From Porphyromonas vaginalis (lineage in GTDB: Bacteria; Bacteroidota; Bacteroidia; Bacteroidales; Porphyromonadaceae): a DNA stretch of 64,000 bases. The notes below the pieces were generated by a model. The model ran no database searches, was not told the origin of the DNA, and saw only the letters and a list, made by a program, of their open reading frames with translations. Shown piece by piece: positions 42,376 through 50,997 of this stretch; the first letter of the stretch is position 1, and every line of letters starts with the position of its first letter. The stretch is from NCBI RefSeq assembly GCF_958301595.1, contig NZ_CATQJU010000001.1, positions 806,001 through 870,000 of the forward strand. Reading direction: 5' to 3'. Position numbers and translations under genes: made by a program.

Positions 42376-44436
42376 TTACTTCTTGAGCCAACGATCGAGC
42401 CAGTCAAAGAAGGTGCGCTGCCACAGAAGTGCATTCTGAGGCTTGAGGACCCAGTGCGTCTCCTCGGGGAAGAGGAGCATCTTCGTCGGTATGCCACGCA
42501 TCTTGGCTGCGTCAAAGGCCATCATACCCTGCGAAGCGAGGATGCGATAGTCATGCTCTCCGTGAATGATCAGGATAGGTGTATCCCACTTGTCGACTAG
42601 CTTGTGAGGTGAATTGGCAAAGGTGCGCTGAGCCGTAGCGTTGTCCTTTTCCCAAGGAGCACCACCCATATCCCAGTTAGCAAACCACTTCTCCTCAGTC
42701 TCAAGGTACTGCGCCTCGAGGTTGAAGATACCAGCGTGTGCAATGAAGGCTGCGAAGCGTCCCTCGTGTACACCTGCTAGGTAGTAGACCGAGTAACCAC
42801 CGTAGCTAGCGCCGACAGCGCCCATACGATGAGGATCGATGAAGGGCTCCTTACGCATCAAGTCCGCTGCGGTGAGGTAGTCGCGGATGTTTTGCCCGCT
42901 GTAGTCGCCACTGATCTGCTCGTTCCACGCCTTGCCAAAGCCTGGCACGCCGTGACGGTTGGGCAGGATGACGATGTAGCCTTGCTCCGCCATGAGTCGT
43001 GGATTCCAGCGGTAAGACCAGAACTGGCTAATGGTGCTTTGCGGACCACCCTGACAATAGAGGATGGAGGGGTACTGCTTGTTCTTGTCAAAGTGCGGTG
43101 GGTAGAGGACCCATGTGAGCATCTTACCGCCATCGGTCGTAGGCATCCAGCGCTTTTCGCAAGTTAGGTCGCCTAGCTGGCTCATGATTGGCTTGTCCTC
43201 CGCAGTTAGTGCGGTAGCCTTGCCGTTCTTCAGGTTGACCATGAAGAGCTCTGTGGGGTAGGTCATCGCTTGGCGAGAGGCTACGCAGACGCCCTTGTCA
43301 TTGATATCAAAGCCGGTGTAGTCGTACTGCCCATCGGTGATCTGCTTGATCTTACCATTAGACAGCTGATAGCTGTATAGATGGGTCAGCGCCTCGCGGC
43401 AGGTGATGAAGTAGATAGTCTTGCTGTCGGCACTCCAAGTGGGATTGGAGATGTTGTACTCAAAGTCGGCCGTGAGGGGACGGTACTGCTTCTTAGCCAA
43501 GTCGTAGAGATACATGACCTGTAGGTCAGACTCGTAGCCGTCGCGCTCCATGCCGATCCAGATGAGCGAGCGACCGTCGGGGCTGAAGACAGGGTTCGTG
43601 TCGTAGCCCATGATGCCCTCGCTAACGTTGGTCGTCTCGCCAGTCGACACATTATATAGGTAGATGTCGCTATTGGTCGAGAGGCTGTACTCCAGGCCTG
43701 TCTTCTTGCGGCAAGCGTAGGCGATGAGGTTGCCATCGGGACTAAAAGCTATATCCTCGATACCATTGTGTGGACGCATAGGAGCTTCATACGGCTCACC
43801 CTCGAGTAGATCCAGCCCCTTGGTAATGGGCTGTGCCGTAACCTTTGCGATAAAGGGGTGTGGCATCGTTGAGACCCATTCGTCCCAATGCTTGTACATC
43901 AGATCCTCGATGATGCGTGCGTCAGCTTTGTCTAGATCAGGATAAACGTCCGTGACAACGGGGCGAGCCTTGATGTCCTGCACGTAGAGCAGCGTCGTCT
44001 CATCGGGTGAGAAGCGGTAGTCGACGATGCCCCCGTCGATAGCGGTGAGCTGACGCTCTACACCATCACTGAGGGTGCGTGCGAAGAGCTGCATGCCCTG
44101 GTCGGTGCCACGCATGAAGTATATCTGCTTGCCGTCACGGCTCCAGCGTGGAGTGTACTCGCTACCAGCGGAGGGTGCGGTCAGCTCGGTACGTCCCGAA
44201 CCATCGCTATTGATGAGGTAGATAGAGGTGCGGCTGTTGTTGTCCTGGATAGAGGGTTGGGACACGTTGTATACGACCTGCTTACCATTAGGCGCTAGAG
44301 CGTAGCTCCCTACACGAGGCATCGTGAGGAGCATCTCTGGAGTCATCTGCTTGGTCCCTTGCTGTGCAGTCATAGGCAGAGCTAATGTAGAGAAAATGAG
44401 AGCCACGAGGCTACGAAACAAGTTTCTTCTAGTCAT
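42376..44436 (-). CDS. S9-family dipeptidyl peptidase (DPP5-like)
   Basis: This 686-residue protein has a signal peptide (FRSLVALIFSTLALPMTAQ). A seven-blade beta-propeller (about 40-420, repeated SPDG..I.Y patterns such as AFSPDGNLIAYACR and VFSPDGRSLIWIG) is followed by an alpha/beta-hydrolase domain. The catalytic serine is in GAVGASYGGYSVYY, the aspartate in IIHGEHDYRI and the histidine in PEETHWVLKPQN. Size and layout match the periplasmic dipeptidyl peptidase 5 of Porphyromonas gingivalis, which removes dipeptides for an asaccharolytic amino-acid diet. A -7 element (TACCTTTG on the minus strand) is at 44501-44508. Confidence 0.9.
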   Translation of the reverse strand: MTRRNLFRSLVALIFSTLALPMTAQQGTKQMTPEMLLTMPRVGSYALAPNGKQVVYNVSQPSIQDNNSRTSIYLINSDGSGRTELTAPSAGSEYTPRWSRDGKQIYFMRGTDQGMQLFARTLSDGVERQLTAIDGGIVDYRFSPDETTLLYVQDIKARPVVTDVYPDLDKADARIIEDLMYKHWDEWVSTMPHPFIAKVTAQPITKGLDLLEGEPYEAPMRPHNGIEDIAFSPDGNLIAYACRKKTGLEYSLSTNSDIYLYNVSTGETTNVSEGIMGYDTNPVFSPDGRSLIWIGMERDGYESDLQVMYLYDLAKKQYRPLTADFEYNISNPTWSADSKTIYFITCREALTHLYSYQLSNGKIKQITDGQYDYTGFDINDKGVCVASRQAMTYPTELFMVNLKNGKATALTAEDKPIMSQLGDLTCEKRWMPTTDGGKMLTWVLYPPHFDKNKQYPSILYCQGGPQSTISQFWSYRWNPRLMAEQGYIVILPNRHGVPGFGKAWNEQISGDYSGQNIRDYLTAADLMRKEPFIDPHRMGAVGASYGGYSVYYLAGVHEGRFAAFIAHAGIFNLEAQYLETEEKWFANWDMGGAPWEKDNATAQRTFANSPHKLVDKWDTPILIIHGEHDYRILASQGMMAFDAAKMRGIPTKMLLFPEETHWVLKPQNALLWQRTFFDWLDRWLKK

Positions 44437-44500
44437 GAGATAGAATGAGATAGAGTGAAAGAAAGGTCGTCTCGTGCGACCATAATTACTGAATGCTCTC

Positions 44501-44508
44501 CAAAGGTA
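44501..44508 (-). promoter_or_regulatory. -7 element of the DPP5-like peptidase gene
   Basis: On the minus strand TACCTTTG, 65 bp before the peptidase start. It shares the 44437-44862 gap with the divergent promoter at 44724-44753; no gene is seen in that gap. Confidence 0.5.
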
Positions 44509-44723
44509 CGAAAAAAGCGGTTAGTGACTTGGGGGCTAGCCTCTGCGAATATCACGAGCTGGGTGTCTCTATAGCGGGGTGCTTGTACTCTTTGTACGGG
44601 TCTAAGCGGGGCAGGGCTGACGCATTATAATAGCCTTTTCAGAAGCGACACATTAGCGACAAGCAAGGAGTAGAGAGGTCGATGCGCTCATCGTATATAT
44701 AAGGGTCAGTCATGAGGCGTAAC

Positions 44724-44753
44724 TTGCACTGTAATGTTTTTTCCGTATATTTG
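44724..44753 (+). promoter_or_regulatory. Promoter of the small barrel-protein pair
   Basis: TTG at 44724-44726 and TATATTTG at 44746-44753, spacer 19 bp. The long 5' untranslated region (about 105 bases to 44863) is A/T-rich near the start codon. Confidence 0.65.
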
Positions 44754-44862
44754 CCTCTGTAAGGGTGTTTCTACCCCGCTAAATAAGCGTATTTGGTGGC
44801 TATGAGCAGGAGCATCTTTAGCAAGATTTGTAACCAACTAACAATCCAATAATCAACTAACA

Positions 44863-45564
44863 ATGAAGAAAGTAATTCTATCACTCGTCACGCTGCTCGC
44901 AGCTACTACGCTTGCTACAGCTCAAATGCGCCCCACTATCAAGGTAGAGGCTGGTGCTAACTTCTCTAACCAGACGACTAAGGTCGACGACAAGTCAACC
45001 GATGGCAAGATGATGATCGGTTATCGCGCTGGTGTCGGTGCTGAGTTCGGCTTTGCTGATGGCTTCTACGTCAATCCTGGCGTATACTTCCTTAGCCGTG
45101 GTGCTAAGAGCGAGGCTATCGAGATGCTTGGTGCCAAGGCCGATGCTACGCTTTGGCTCCACAACGTCGAGATCCCTGTACACGTAGGATATCGCGCAGC
45201 TGTCGCTCCCGACATGTCTGTCTCTATCCAGGCTGGTCCTTGGTTCTCTTACGGATTCCTTGGTAAGAGAGTTTACAAGGCAACTGGTGAGGGTCTCGCT
45301 GCTGATGCTGCAAAGAAGGTTGTCGATAAGCTCAACGAGGGTGACAACAACCCATACAAGGACACGACTGTCGCTGGTGTAACTGTAAAGGCTCCTCTCA
45401 AGCCTTTCGACCTAGGTGTCGGTATGCAGGCTGCCTTCGAGTATCGTCAGTTTGGTGTTAACCTAGGCTTTGAGTATGGTCTACTCAACACCTCAAACAT
45501 CGAGACTCCTAAGACGAAGGTCAACAACATGAACTTCTACGTAGGTCTGGGCTATCGCTTCTAA
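44863..45564 (+). CDS. Small outer-membrane beta-barrel protein, copy 1
   Basis: This 233-residue protein has a signal peptide (KKVILSLVTLLAATTLATAQ) and an eight-strand-type porin-like domain of the OMP_b-brl_2 kind. Conserved strands include PTIKVEAGANFSN, YRAGVGAEFGFADGFYVNPG, LHNVEIPVHVGYR and FGVNLGFEYGLLNTS, ending NNMNFYVGLGYRF. It is probably an abundant outer-membrane protein. Copy 2 lies 99 bp downstream and is nearly identical at both ends, differing mostly in exposed loops. A terminator-like hairpin separates them. Confidence 0.85.
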   Translation: MKKVILSLVTLLAATTLATAQMRPTIKVEAGANFSNQTTKVDDKSTDGKMMIGYRAGVGAEFGFADGFYVNPGVYFLSRGAKSEAIEMLGAKADATLWLHNVEIPVHVGYRAAVAPDMSVSIQAGPWFSYGFLGKRVYKATGEGLAADAAKKVVDKLNEGDNNPYKDTTVAGVTVKAPLKPFDLGVGMQAAFEYRQFGVNLGFEYGLLNTSNIETPKTKVNNMNFYVGLGYRF

Positions 45565-45602
45565 TCATAGCGACCTAAATCGACTTCTTTAACGAAGCTT
45601 AT

Positions 45603-45640
45603 GGGGCGACCTACTCAACTTGTGAGCGGGTCGCCCTTTT
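45603..45640 (+). terminator. Hairpin with T-run between the barrel-protein copies
   Basis: GGGCGACC at about 45604 pairs with GGTCGCCC at about 45629-45636, followed by TTTT. No new -7 element is obvious before copy 2, so it may only reduce, not stop, read-through. Confidence 0.75.
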
Positions 45641-45663
45641 GTATCACATAATCCCTATTTACT

Positions 45664-46368
45664 ATGAAGAAGGTAATTCTAGCACTCATCACACTGCTCG
45701 CAGCTACTACGCTCGCTACAGCTCAGATGCGTCCCACGATCAAGGTGGAGGCTGGTGCTAACTTCTCCAACATGACTGGCAAGGCGAATGGAGAAACGAA
45801 TGATGGAGACATCCTCACCGGCTATCGTGTCGGTGCTGGTGTCGAGTTCGCCATCTCAGATGGCTTCTACATCAATCCTGGGCTCTACTTCCTCAGCCGT
45901 GGTGCTAAGGCTACGGTCGAGCTACCCAAGACGACTGACTACGCTATGAAGGTCGTCTCCTCTACATGGCTGCACAACGTAGAGATCCCTGTACATGTAG
46001 GATACCGCGTAGCTGTCGCTCCCAACATGGCGGTCTCTATCCAAGCTGGTCCTTGGTTCTCTTACGGATTCCTAGGAAAAGTCTCTCAGAAGACCACAGT
46101 AATTGGAGAAGGTAAGCTAGCTGATGCGGCTAGAGAGTATGCCAAGGCGTCTGATGAGGCGACCAACAATGGTGAAACCAGTCCATACAAGACAGATCCC
46201 AAGGTCCTTAAGCCCTTCGACCTAGGTGTCGGTATGCAGGCTGCCTTCGAGTATCGTCAGTTTGGTGTCAACCTAGGCTTCGAGTATGGCCTACTCAACA
46301 CTTCCGGTTTTGATGCGGTGAAGGTCAACAATATGAACTTCTACGTAGGTCTAGGCTATCGCTTCTAA
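45664..46368 (+). CDS. Small outer-membrane beta-barrel protein, copy 2
   Basis: This 234-residue paralogue has the same signal peptide (KKVILALITLLAATTLATAQ) and the same strand motifs as copy 1. The stretch KPFDLGVGMQAAFEYRQFGV and the C-terminus NNMNFYVGLGYRF are unchanged. The loop regions (about residues 35-45, 75-95 and 145-185) are clearly different, for example ATVELPKTTDYAMKV. This pattern, constant strands and variable loops, fits duplication followed by surface-loop diversification. It probably depends on the promoter at 44724-44753 through read-through. Confidence 0.85.
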   Translation: MKKVILALITLLAATTLATAQMRPTIKVEAGANFSNMTGKANGETNDGDILTGYRVGAGVEFAISDGFYINPGLYFLSRGAKATVELPKTTDYAMKVVSSTWLHNVEIPVHVGYRVAVAPNMAVSIQAGPWFSYGFLGKVSQKTTVIGEGKLADAAREYAKASDEATNNGETSPYKTDPKVLKPFDLGVGMQAAFEYRQFGVNLGFEYGLLNTSGFDAVKVNNMNFYVGLGYRF

Positions 46369-46426
46369 TTAGAACGAGCTAAATCTCTACTAGCTCTCTG
46401 GGTAGAGCTAGGCAGTAAATACAAAA

Positions 46427-46460
46427 GCAGGCTCTCTGGTACGTTGACTAGAGAGCCTGC
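46427..46460. terminator. Terminator between barrel copy 2 and the OadA-like gene
   Basis: GCAGGCTCTCT at 46427-46437 pairs perfectly with AGAGAGCCTGC at 46450-46460. It lies between convergent genes and can serve both. Confidence 0.75.
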
Positions 46461-46524
46461 TGATCTATTTATCTCTGTGCATCCCGACAAGGCGGGCTAC
46501 ACGATGTCGCGTCTATTACAAGGC

Positions 46525-48390
46525 TTAGCGTCCTAGAGGACGACGCTCACGCTGACGTGTCGTAGCCTCCTCCTCGATACGCTTGATCGGGGGCTGATAG
46601 TCGGGGTAGTGCTCCTCCTTTTCGGCGGGCTTGATGTAGGCTAGCTCGTCGCCCTTGCGGACGGTCTGACCTTGACCTACACACACCTCGATGAGCTTGC
46701 CCGTGAAGTTCGTATTAACACGCTCTATCTGACCAAATGGAGTCTCGATGTAGCAGAAGGGTTGACCCGTGACATACTCCGTGCCTGTAGCTGGTGCCAT
46801 CGAGCCTTCGGTCGGATCGACCTCCCAGAGGACGGTTCCAGTCGTTGGTGCAGGGATCATCTGCGTACCAGCACGCATAGCCTTCTTGATGTCGCTCTCG
46901 TCGAAGCCCTTCTTAGCTAGTGCATCAGCCTTAGCCTTAGCGAGAGAGTCCTCAAACTCACGACGCAGGTCGCCACTCTTGTAGCGTCTGTACTGCTCGG
47001 GGTGCATAGCTAACTCGAAGAGCTCCTCGTCGTCGGGACCGAACTCCCAGCCGTTTTCCTTCATCTCCTTGCGGAAGTCCTCCAGCGCATCGGGGTAGAA
47101 CTGCTGTGGGTCGGCATCGGAAAACTCTAGGCCCTTCTCCTTAGCGAGAGCCACGAGCTCGGGATCGATCTTCCCGGGGATACGACCAGCCTTGCCGAGG
47201 ATCATGTTCCACATGTTTTGATCTATGGCGAGCCAGCGACCCTTGCCCTGCGTCATGTTGTAGACGTTCATCAGAGCGATGTTCTTGACATACTGGCTGA
47301 AGGGGGTGACTAGTGGGGGATAACCGACACGTGGCCATACGTAAGCGACCTCATTAAAGAGCTTGACCAGTAGATCGTCGATCGATAGCTCTGGCTGGTC
47401 GTGATTACGCAGATACATATTGATACCTGAGTGGACGCCCTTGAGGTCGGCCATCATCGAACCCATCATACCGCCTGGCAGACCGCAACCGACTAGTAGC
47501 GAAGAGGTCTCCTTATTGGTCGATCCCATGAAGTAACCTAGGAAGTCATCGATAAAGCTCTGCGTCATAGTACGAGCGCGCATGTAGGCGTCCATATTGA
47601 TCTCAGGTACATCAAAGCCCGCATCGTAGAGCATCTCACGGATGGTGATCACGTCTGGGTGGATCTTACCCCAAGAGATAGGCTCCATGGCAACGTCTAT
47701 GATGTCGGCGCCGTTTTCGCACACCTCTAGCATAGAGGCTACAGAGAAGCCTGGACCTGAGTGTCCGTGATACTGAATGATCGTGTCGGGGTGCTTAGAC
47801 TTGATCGACTTGACGAGCTGCCCGAGGAAGTGAGGACGGCCGATGCCGGCCATATCCTTGAGACAGATCTCGTCAGCACCAGCCTCGATGAGCTTGTCGG
47901 CTAGCGTAGAGTAATACTCGATCGTATGTATCGGTGAGTAGGTGATACAGAGTGTCGCCTGAGCGGTCATGCCCGCCTCCTTGGCATAGTGTATGGAGGG
48001 GATGATGTTGCGCGGATCGTTGAGACCGTCGAAGATACGTGTGATGTCTACCCCCTGCGCATGCTTGACACGATACATCATCTTGCGGACGTCAGCCGGT
48101 ACGGGGTACATGCGTAGTCCGTTGAGACCACGATCTAGCATGTGCGTCTTAATGCCTGCCTCGTTGAGCGGCTTGGTGAAGGCGCGTACAGCGTCATTAG
48201 GGTTTTCGCCAGCGAGTAGTTTGACCTGCTCGAAGGCTCCACCATTCGTCTCGACACGAGCGAAGCAACCCATCTCGATGATGAGCGGTGCGATCGCTGC
48301 TAGTTGCTCAGCACGTGGCTGGAACTTGCCTGAGGATTGCCACATATCTCTGTATACGAGGCTAAACTGAATCTTTTTCTTTGTTGCCAT
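46525..48390 (-). CDS. Oxaloacetate decarboxylase alpha / pyruvate carboxylase B-like carboxyltransferase without biotin lysine
   Basis: This protein of about 621 residues has a carboxyltransferase TIM-barrel domain: FSLVYRDMWQSSGKF, RIFDGLNDPRN, the carboxylated lysine in EICLKDMAGIGRPHF and IIQYHGHSGPGFSVAS. A conserved helical PYC_OADA domain follows. The C-terminus folds like a biotinyl domain (FTGKLIEVCVGQGQTVRKGD), but the usual EAMKM reads ETPFGQ, with Phe (about residue 552) at the lysine position. It therefore cannot carry biotin and probably uses a separate carrier protein. It moves carboxyl groups between oxaloacetate and pyruvate, likely as part of a sodium-pumping decarboxylase. 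Start 48390 is chosen over 48453 because of the -7 element at 48451-48458. Confidence 0.85.
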   Translation of the reverse strand: MATKKKIQFSLVYRDMWQSSGKFQPRAEQLAAIAPLIIEMGCFARVETNGGAFEQVKLLAGENPNDAVRAFTKPLNEAGIKTHMLDRGLNGLRMYPVPADVRKMMYRVKHAQGVDITRIFDGLNDPRNIIPSIHYAKEAGMTAQATLCITYSPIHTIEYYSTLADKLIEAGADEICLKDMAGIGRPHFLGQLVKSIKSKHPDTIIQYHGHSGPGFSVASMLEVCENGADIIDVAMEPISWGKIHPDVITIREMLYDAGFDVPEINMDAYMRARTMTQSFIDDFLGYFMGSTNKETSSLLVGCGLPGGMMGSMMADLKGVHSGINMYLRNHDQPELSIDDLLVKLFNEVAYVWPRVGYPPLVTPFSQYVKNIALMNVYNMTQGKGRWLAIDQNMWNMILGKAGRIPGKIDPELVALAKEKGLEFSDADPQQFYPDALEDFRKEMKENGWEFGPDDEELFELAMHPEQYRRYKSGDLRREFEDSLAKAKADALAKKGFDESDIKKAMRAGTQMIPAPTTGTVLWEVDPTEGSMAPATGTEYVTGQPFCYIETPFGQIERVNTNFTGKLIEVCVGQGQTVRKGDELAYIKPAEKEEHYPDYQPPIKRIEEEATTRQRERRPLGR

Positions 48391-48450
48391 ATCTAGTGTA
48401 TCTGTTGTTTTACCTACAAGGCTTGATGTGTCACCACCTGACCTCACCCA

Positions 48451-48458
48451 CAAAGATA
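48451..48458 (-). promoter_or_regulatory. -7 element of the OadA-like gene
   Basis: Minus strand TATCTTTG, 61 bp before the ATG at 48390; it overlaps the longer frame starting at 48453, which is therefore rejected. Confidence 0.5.
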
Positions 48459-48464
48459 CATATT

Positions 48465-50015
48465 TTACTCACATATAGGGACTGTCCTTACGCTTTTCTC
48501 AAGAGAGACATCTGAGGAGAGTGCCAGACAGAGGAGGACGAGCATCCCGATGAGGTACTCGGGGATGTAGCTCACGAGGTCTACATTGCAGAGGATGATC
48601 CAGAGCGAGATCACAACGATGAGGGCACTATGGTGCCGTTTACGAGCTATCCAGAGCATGGAGCCGAGGAGCGAGAGCCAGAGCAAGAGTCCGATGATAC
48701 CACTCTGCACGAGCGTCTGCATATATTGATTATGAAAGTGGAAGAGATGTGGCTCTTCAGCAGTCCCGAAGGGTAGCGTCTGTAGTAGCGTGTAGGCGTA
48801 GTCTAGTCCACCACCGATCAGTATGGGTACCTCTTGGACTGCTTGATAACTAACCAGTAGCGCATCGTTGCGTACCGTGCCGTCGAAATAACCATGCATC
48901 AGGTAGGGCGAAGTGGTGTAGACGAGCGTCAGGAGGAGAGCTCCGGAGAGTATGACGTAAGTAGCCAGGCGACCCGTATGCTTGGCTCCTTCTATCCGCA
49001 CTGTGATCTGATAAAGGAGCGCATACCCACCGACAGCGACAGCCATGAGCAGCAGGTAGCGTGCTTGCAGGGCATAACCGTAGAGGACGATGGCGAGTAG
49101 CACAGCGTAGGCGTGGAGGCGTAGCGAGTGCTCACGACTGCAGATACTCATCACGACGGGGATCAGCAGGTAAACGCCTAGATAGGTGTAGTGCGTGAAG
49201 GTAAAAGGCATCAGCATGTGGGAGCTATCGGTAACGAAGCCCGCCTCGTTGAGGTAGCCTTTGTTGAGTGTGAGCGTGATGAGCGGACTGGTGCCACAGC
49301 TGATCAGGACGCTGTAATAGAAGATGAGGAAGACGACCAAGTAGACCCATGCAATGCGCAGGACCGCTTGCCAAAAGCTCTGCGTAAGATACTTCGACGG
49401 ACCACTATATATGAGGAAGTAAAGGGGGATCGCGAGTAGCCAGACTTCGCGGCTCCAATAGTCGAGCGCAATCTCTTTATTTGCAGACCAGCCAACGACA
49501 ACGACTGCTGTATAGAGGATATAGAGTGCAGCTGTGAGAGCCAAGGGGAAGACAATGCGCTGGCGGAGTGAACGACAGAGGTTCGCTCGCTCCTCCCAGC
49601 GGTTGTCCACAATCATTCCAATGAGGAAAAGCGTCTGCAGTCCGAGGTAGCTATCGACCACCCCGAGCAATAGATTGGCATAGCCTAAGCCAAAGCAGAG
49701 GAGGGGGACGAAGTGATGCCGGTAGTCGAGCTTTGCTCCAGTAGTACGGGTCACCCCTTTTGCCTCAAGCCACGGCAGTAGTACCGCCCCCATGGAGAGG
49801 ATCACAGCGACCGTCAGCAGTAGGGGCTGGTAGGTCAGTATGTCTCGAGCCAGTAGCGTCTCGGGCGTGCGATGAGGATAAGCTCCCGTGAGGGCAACGA
49901 CGAGGGCGACAACAAGGGCTACCGCTACGACGATCAGCAGGAAGTAGCGAGAGGCAAAGCGTGCTAGGCGACTGGCGAGAGCGCGCTCTCTGGCGATGGC
50001 GGTATGTGAAGGCAT
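48465..50015 (-). CDS. O-antigen ligase / Wzy-like polytopic membrane protein
   Basis: This protein of about 516 residues has some twelve transmembrane segments and a large periplasmic loop near the C-terminus containing HLFHFHNQYMQTLVQSGIIG. That is the conserved H-N-x-Y region of the O-antigen ligase/polymerase (Wzy_C) family. Such enzymes join or polymerise undecaprenyl-linked glycans on the periplasmic face. The ATG at 50015 is chosen, 7 bp after the lipid A acyltransferase stop; the in-frame start at 50084 lies inside that gene. The neighbour makes lipid A, which supports an LPS role. Confidence 0.82.
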   Translation of the reverse strand: MPSHTAIARERALASRLARFASRYFLLIVVAVALVVALVVALTGAYPHRTPETLLARDILTYQPLLLTVAVILSMGAVLLPWLEAKGVTRTTGAKLDYRHHFVPLLCFGLGYANLLLGVVDSYLGLQTLFLIGMIVDNRWEERANLCRSLRQRIVFPLALTAALYILYTAVVVVGWSANKEIALDYWSREVWLLAIPLYFLIYSGPSKYLTQSFWQAVLRIAWVYLVVFLIFYYSVLISCGTSPLITLTLNKGYLNEAGFVTDSSHMLMPFTFTHYTYLGVYLLIPVVMSICSREHSLRLHAYAVLLAIVLYGYALQARYLLLMAVAVGGYALLYQITVRIEGAKHTGRLATYVILSGALLLTLVYTTSPYLMHGYFDGTVRNDALLVSYQAVQEVPILIGGGLDYAYTLLQTLPFGTAEEPHLFHFHNQYMQTLVQSGIIGLLLWLSLLGSMLWIARKRHHSALIVVISLWIILCNVDLVSYIPEYLIGMLVLLCLALSSDVSLEKSVRTVPICE

Positions 50016-50022
50016 CAGCGTA

Positions 50023-50997
50023 CTATAATGATAAGTCGTCGCATCGTGGTGAGTAGACCATCTGCGGGAAGTCGTGTGGGTCAAAGCGCCAGCGCTTGTG
50101 GCTCCAGAGCCAGCGGTGGGGTGCTAGGCGAATGTTTTCCTCTAGCAGTGTCACATAGTCGTCGACGAGCTGATGCTGTAGCTTGTCGGTCGGGTGCTCA
50201 CAGAGTAGCCTGAAGGTGCCGACCCATTGCTTAGCCTGGTCGTCATGACGTATCTCATAGAAGAGGATCGGTATCTGCAACTTGATGGCTAGATGACTCC
50301 ACCCTGTGACAAAGGGGGTGGTGCGCCCGAAGAGCGACGTAGCATAGCGCACCTGCTCGTAGTCCGGCGATTGGTCGGCTAGTAGGCAGTAGATCTGCAT
50401 ACGCTCATCGGTCTGTTCGCTGCGATGACGCACCATCGTACGAGCCAGCTGCATCATCTCAATGCACTGGGCGTAATGCTGCTCTCGCATCTCATGGGTG
50501 AGCTGATCGGCGATAGGGTTGTGCAGTCGCTTGTAGATGACATGCAGCTGATAGCGACTCTGGTCTAGGTGTAGTGCCGAGGAGCCCATCAGCTCCCAGG
50601 GACCAATGTGCCCCAAGAGGACGAAGAGCTGTCTATGTCCCGCTTCGTAGAGCTGATCCAGTAGCTCCGTCTGCTCGAGACGAAAGAGCTGGCGCACCTG
50701 CTCGTCTGAGCCGTAAGCGTAGTGCGCCTCGTGAAGCATGAGCTCCGCAAGATGACGGTAGAAGCGTCTGCCGACCTCCTTTTGCTCAGCAGGCGAGAGG
50801 TGTGTGAGGGTGAGGCGAATGTTTTCCTCTACCACCTGACGGCGGTACTTAACGAGATGATAGAGCAGCCAGTCGAGGGTAGGGACTAGTACGCGATCAA
50901 CGAAAGAGCGGGGCAAGCGTGCCAAGCCCCGCAATGTAGAGCGCATCAGCCGAAGCCGTAGTCGCTGCCATCGTGTGAGCTGGTTACTCTGCGCCAT
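50023..50997 (-). CDS. Lipid A biosynthesis acyltransferase (LpxL/HtrB family)
   Basis: This 324-residue protein has an N-terminal hydrophobic segment and the acyltransferase motif HxxxxE in LLGHIGPWELMGS. Further family blocks are FRLEQTELLDQLYEAGHRQL upstream and QIPILFYEIRHDD downstream. It adds a secondary fatty acid to the lipid A precursor at the inner membrane. Its first 14 bases overlap the end of hflX, so translation is probably coupled. It is followed by an O-antigen ligase-like gene. Confidence 0.88.
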   Translation of the reverse strand: MAQSNQLTRWQRLRLRLMRSTLRGLARLPRSFVDRVLVPTLDWLLYHLVKYRRQVVEENIRLTLTHLSPAEQKEVGRRFYRHLAELMLHEAHYAYGSDEQVRQLFRLEQTELLDQLYEAGHRQLFVLLGHIGPWELMGSSALHLDQSRYQLHVIYKRLHNPIADQLTHEMREQHYAQCIEMMQLARTMVRHRSEQTDERMQIYCLLADQSPDYEQVRYATSLFGRTTPFVTGWSHLAIKLQIPILFYEIRHDDQAKQWVGTFRLLCEHPTDKLQHQLVDDYVTLLEENIRLAPHRWLWSHKRWRFDPHDFPQMVYSPRCDDLSL

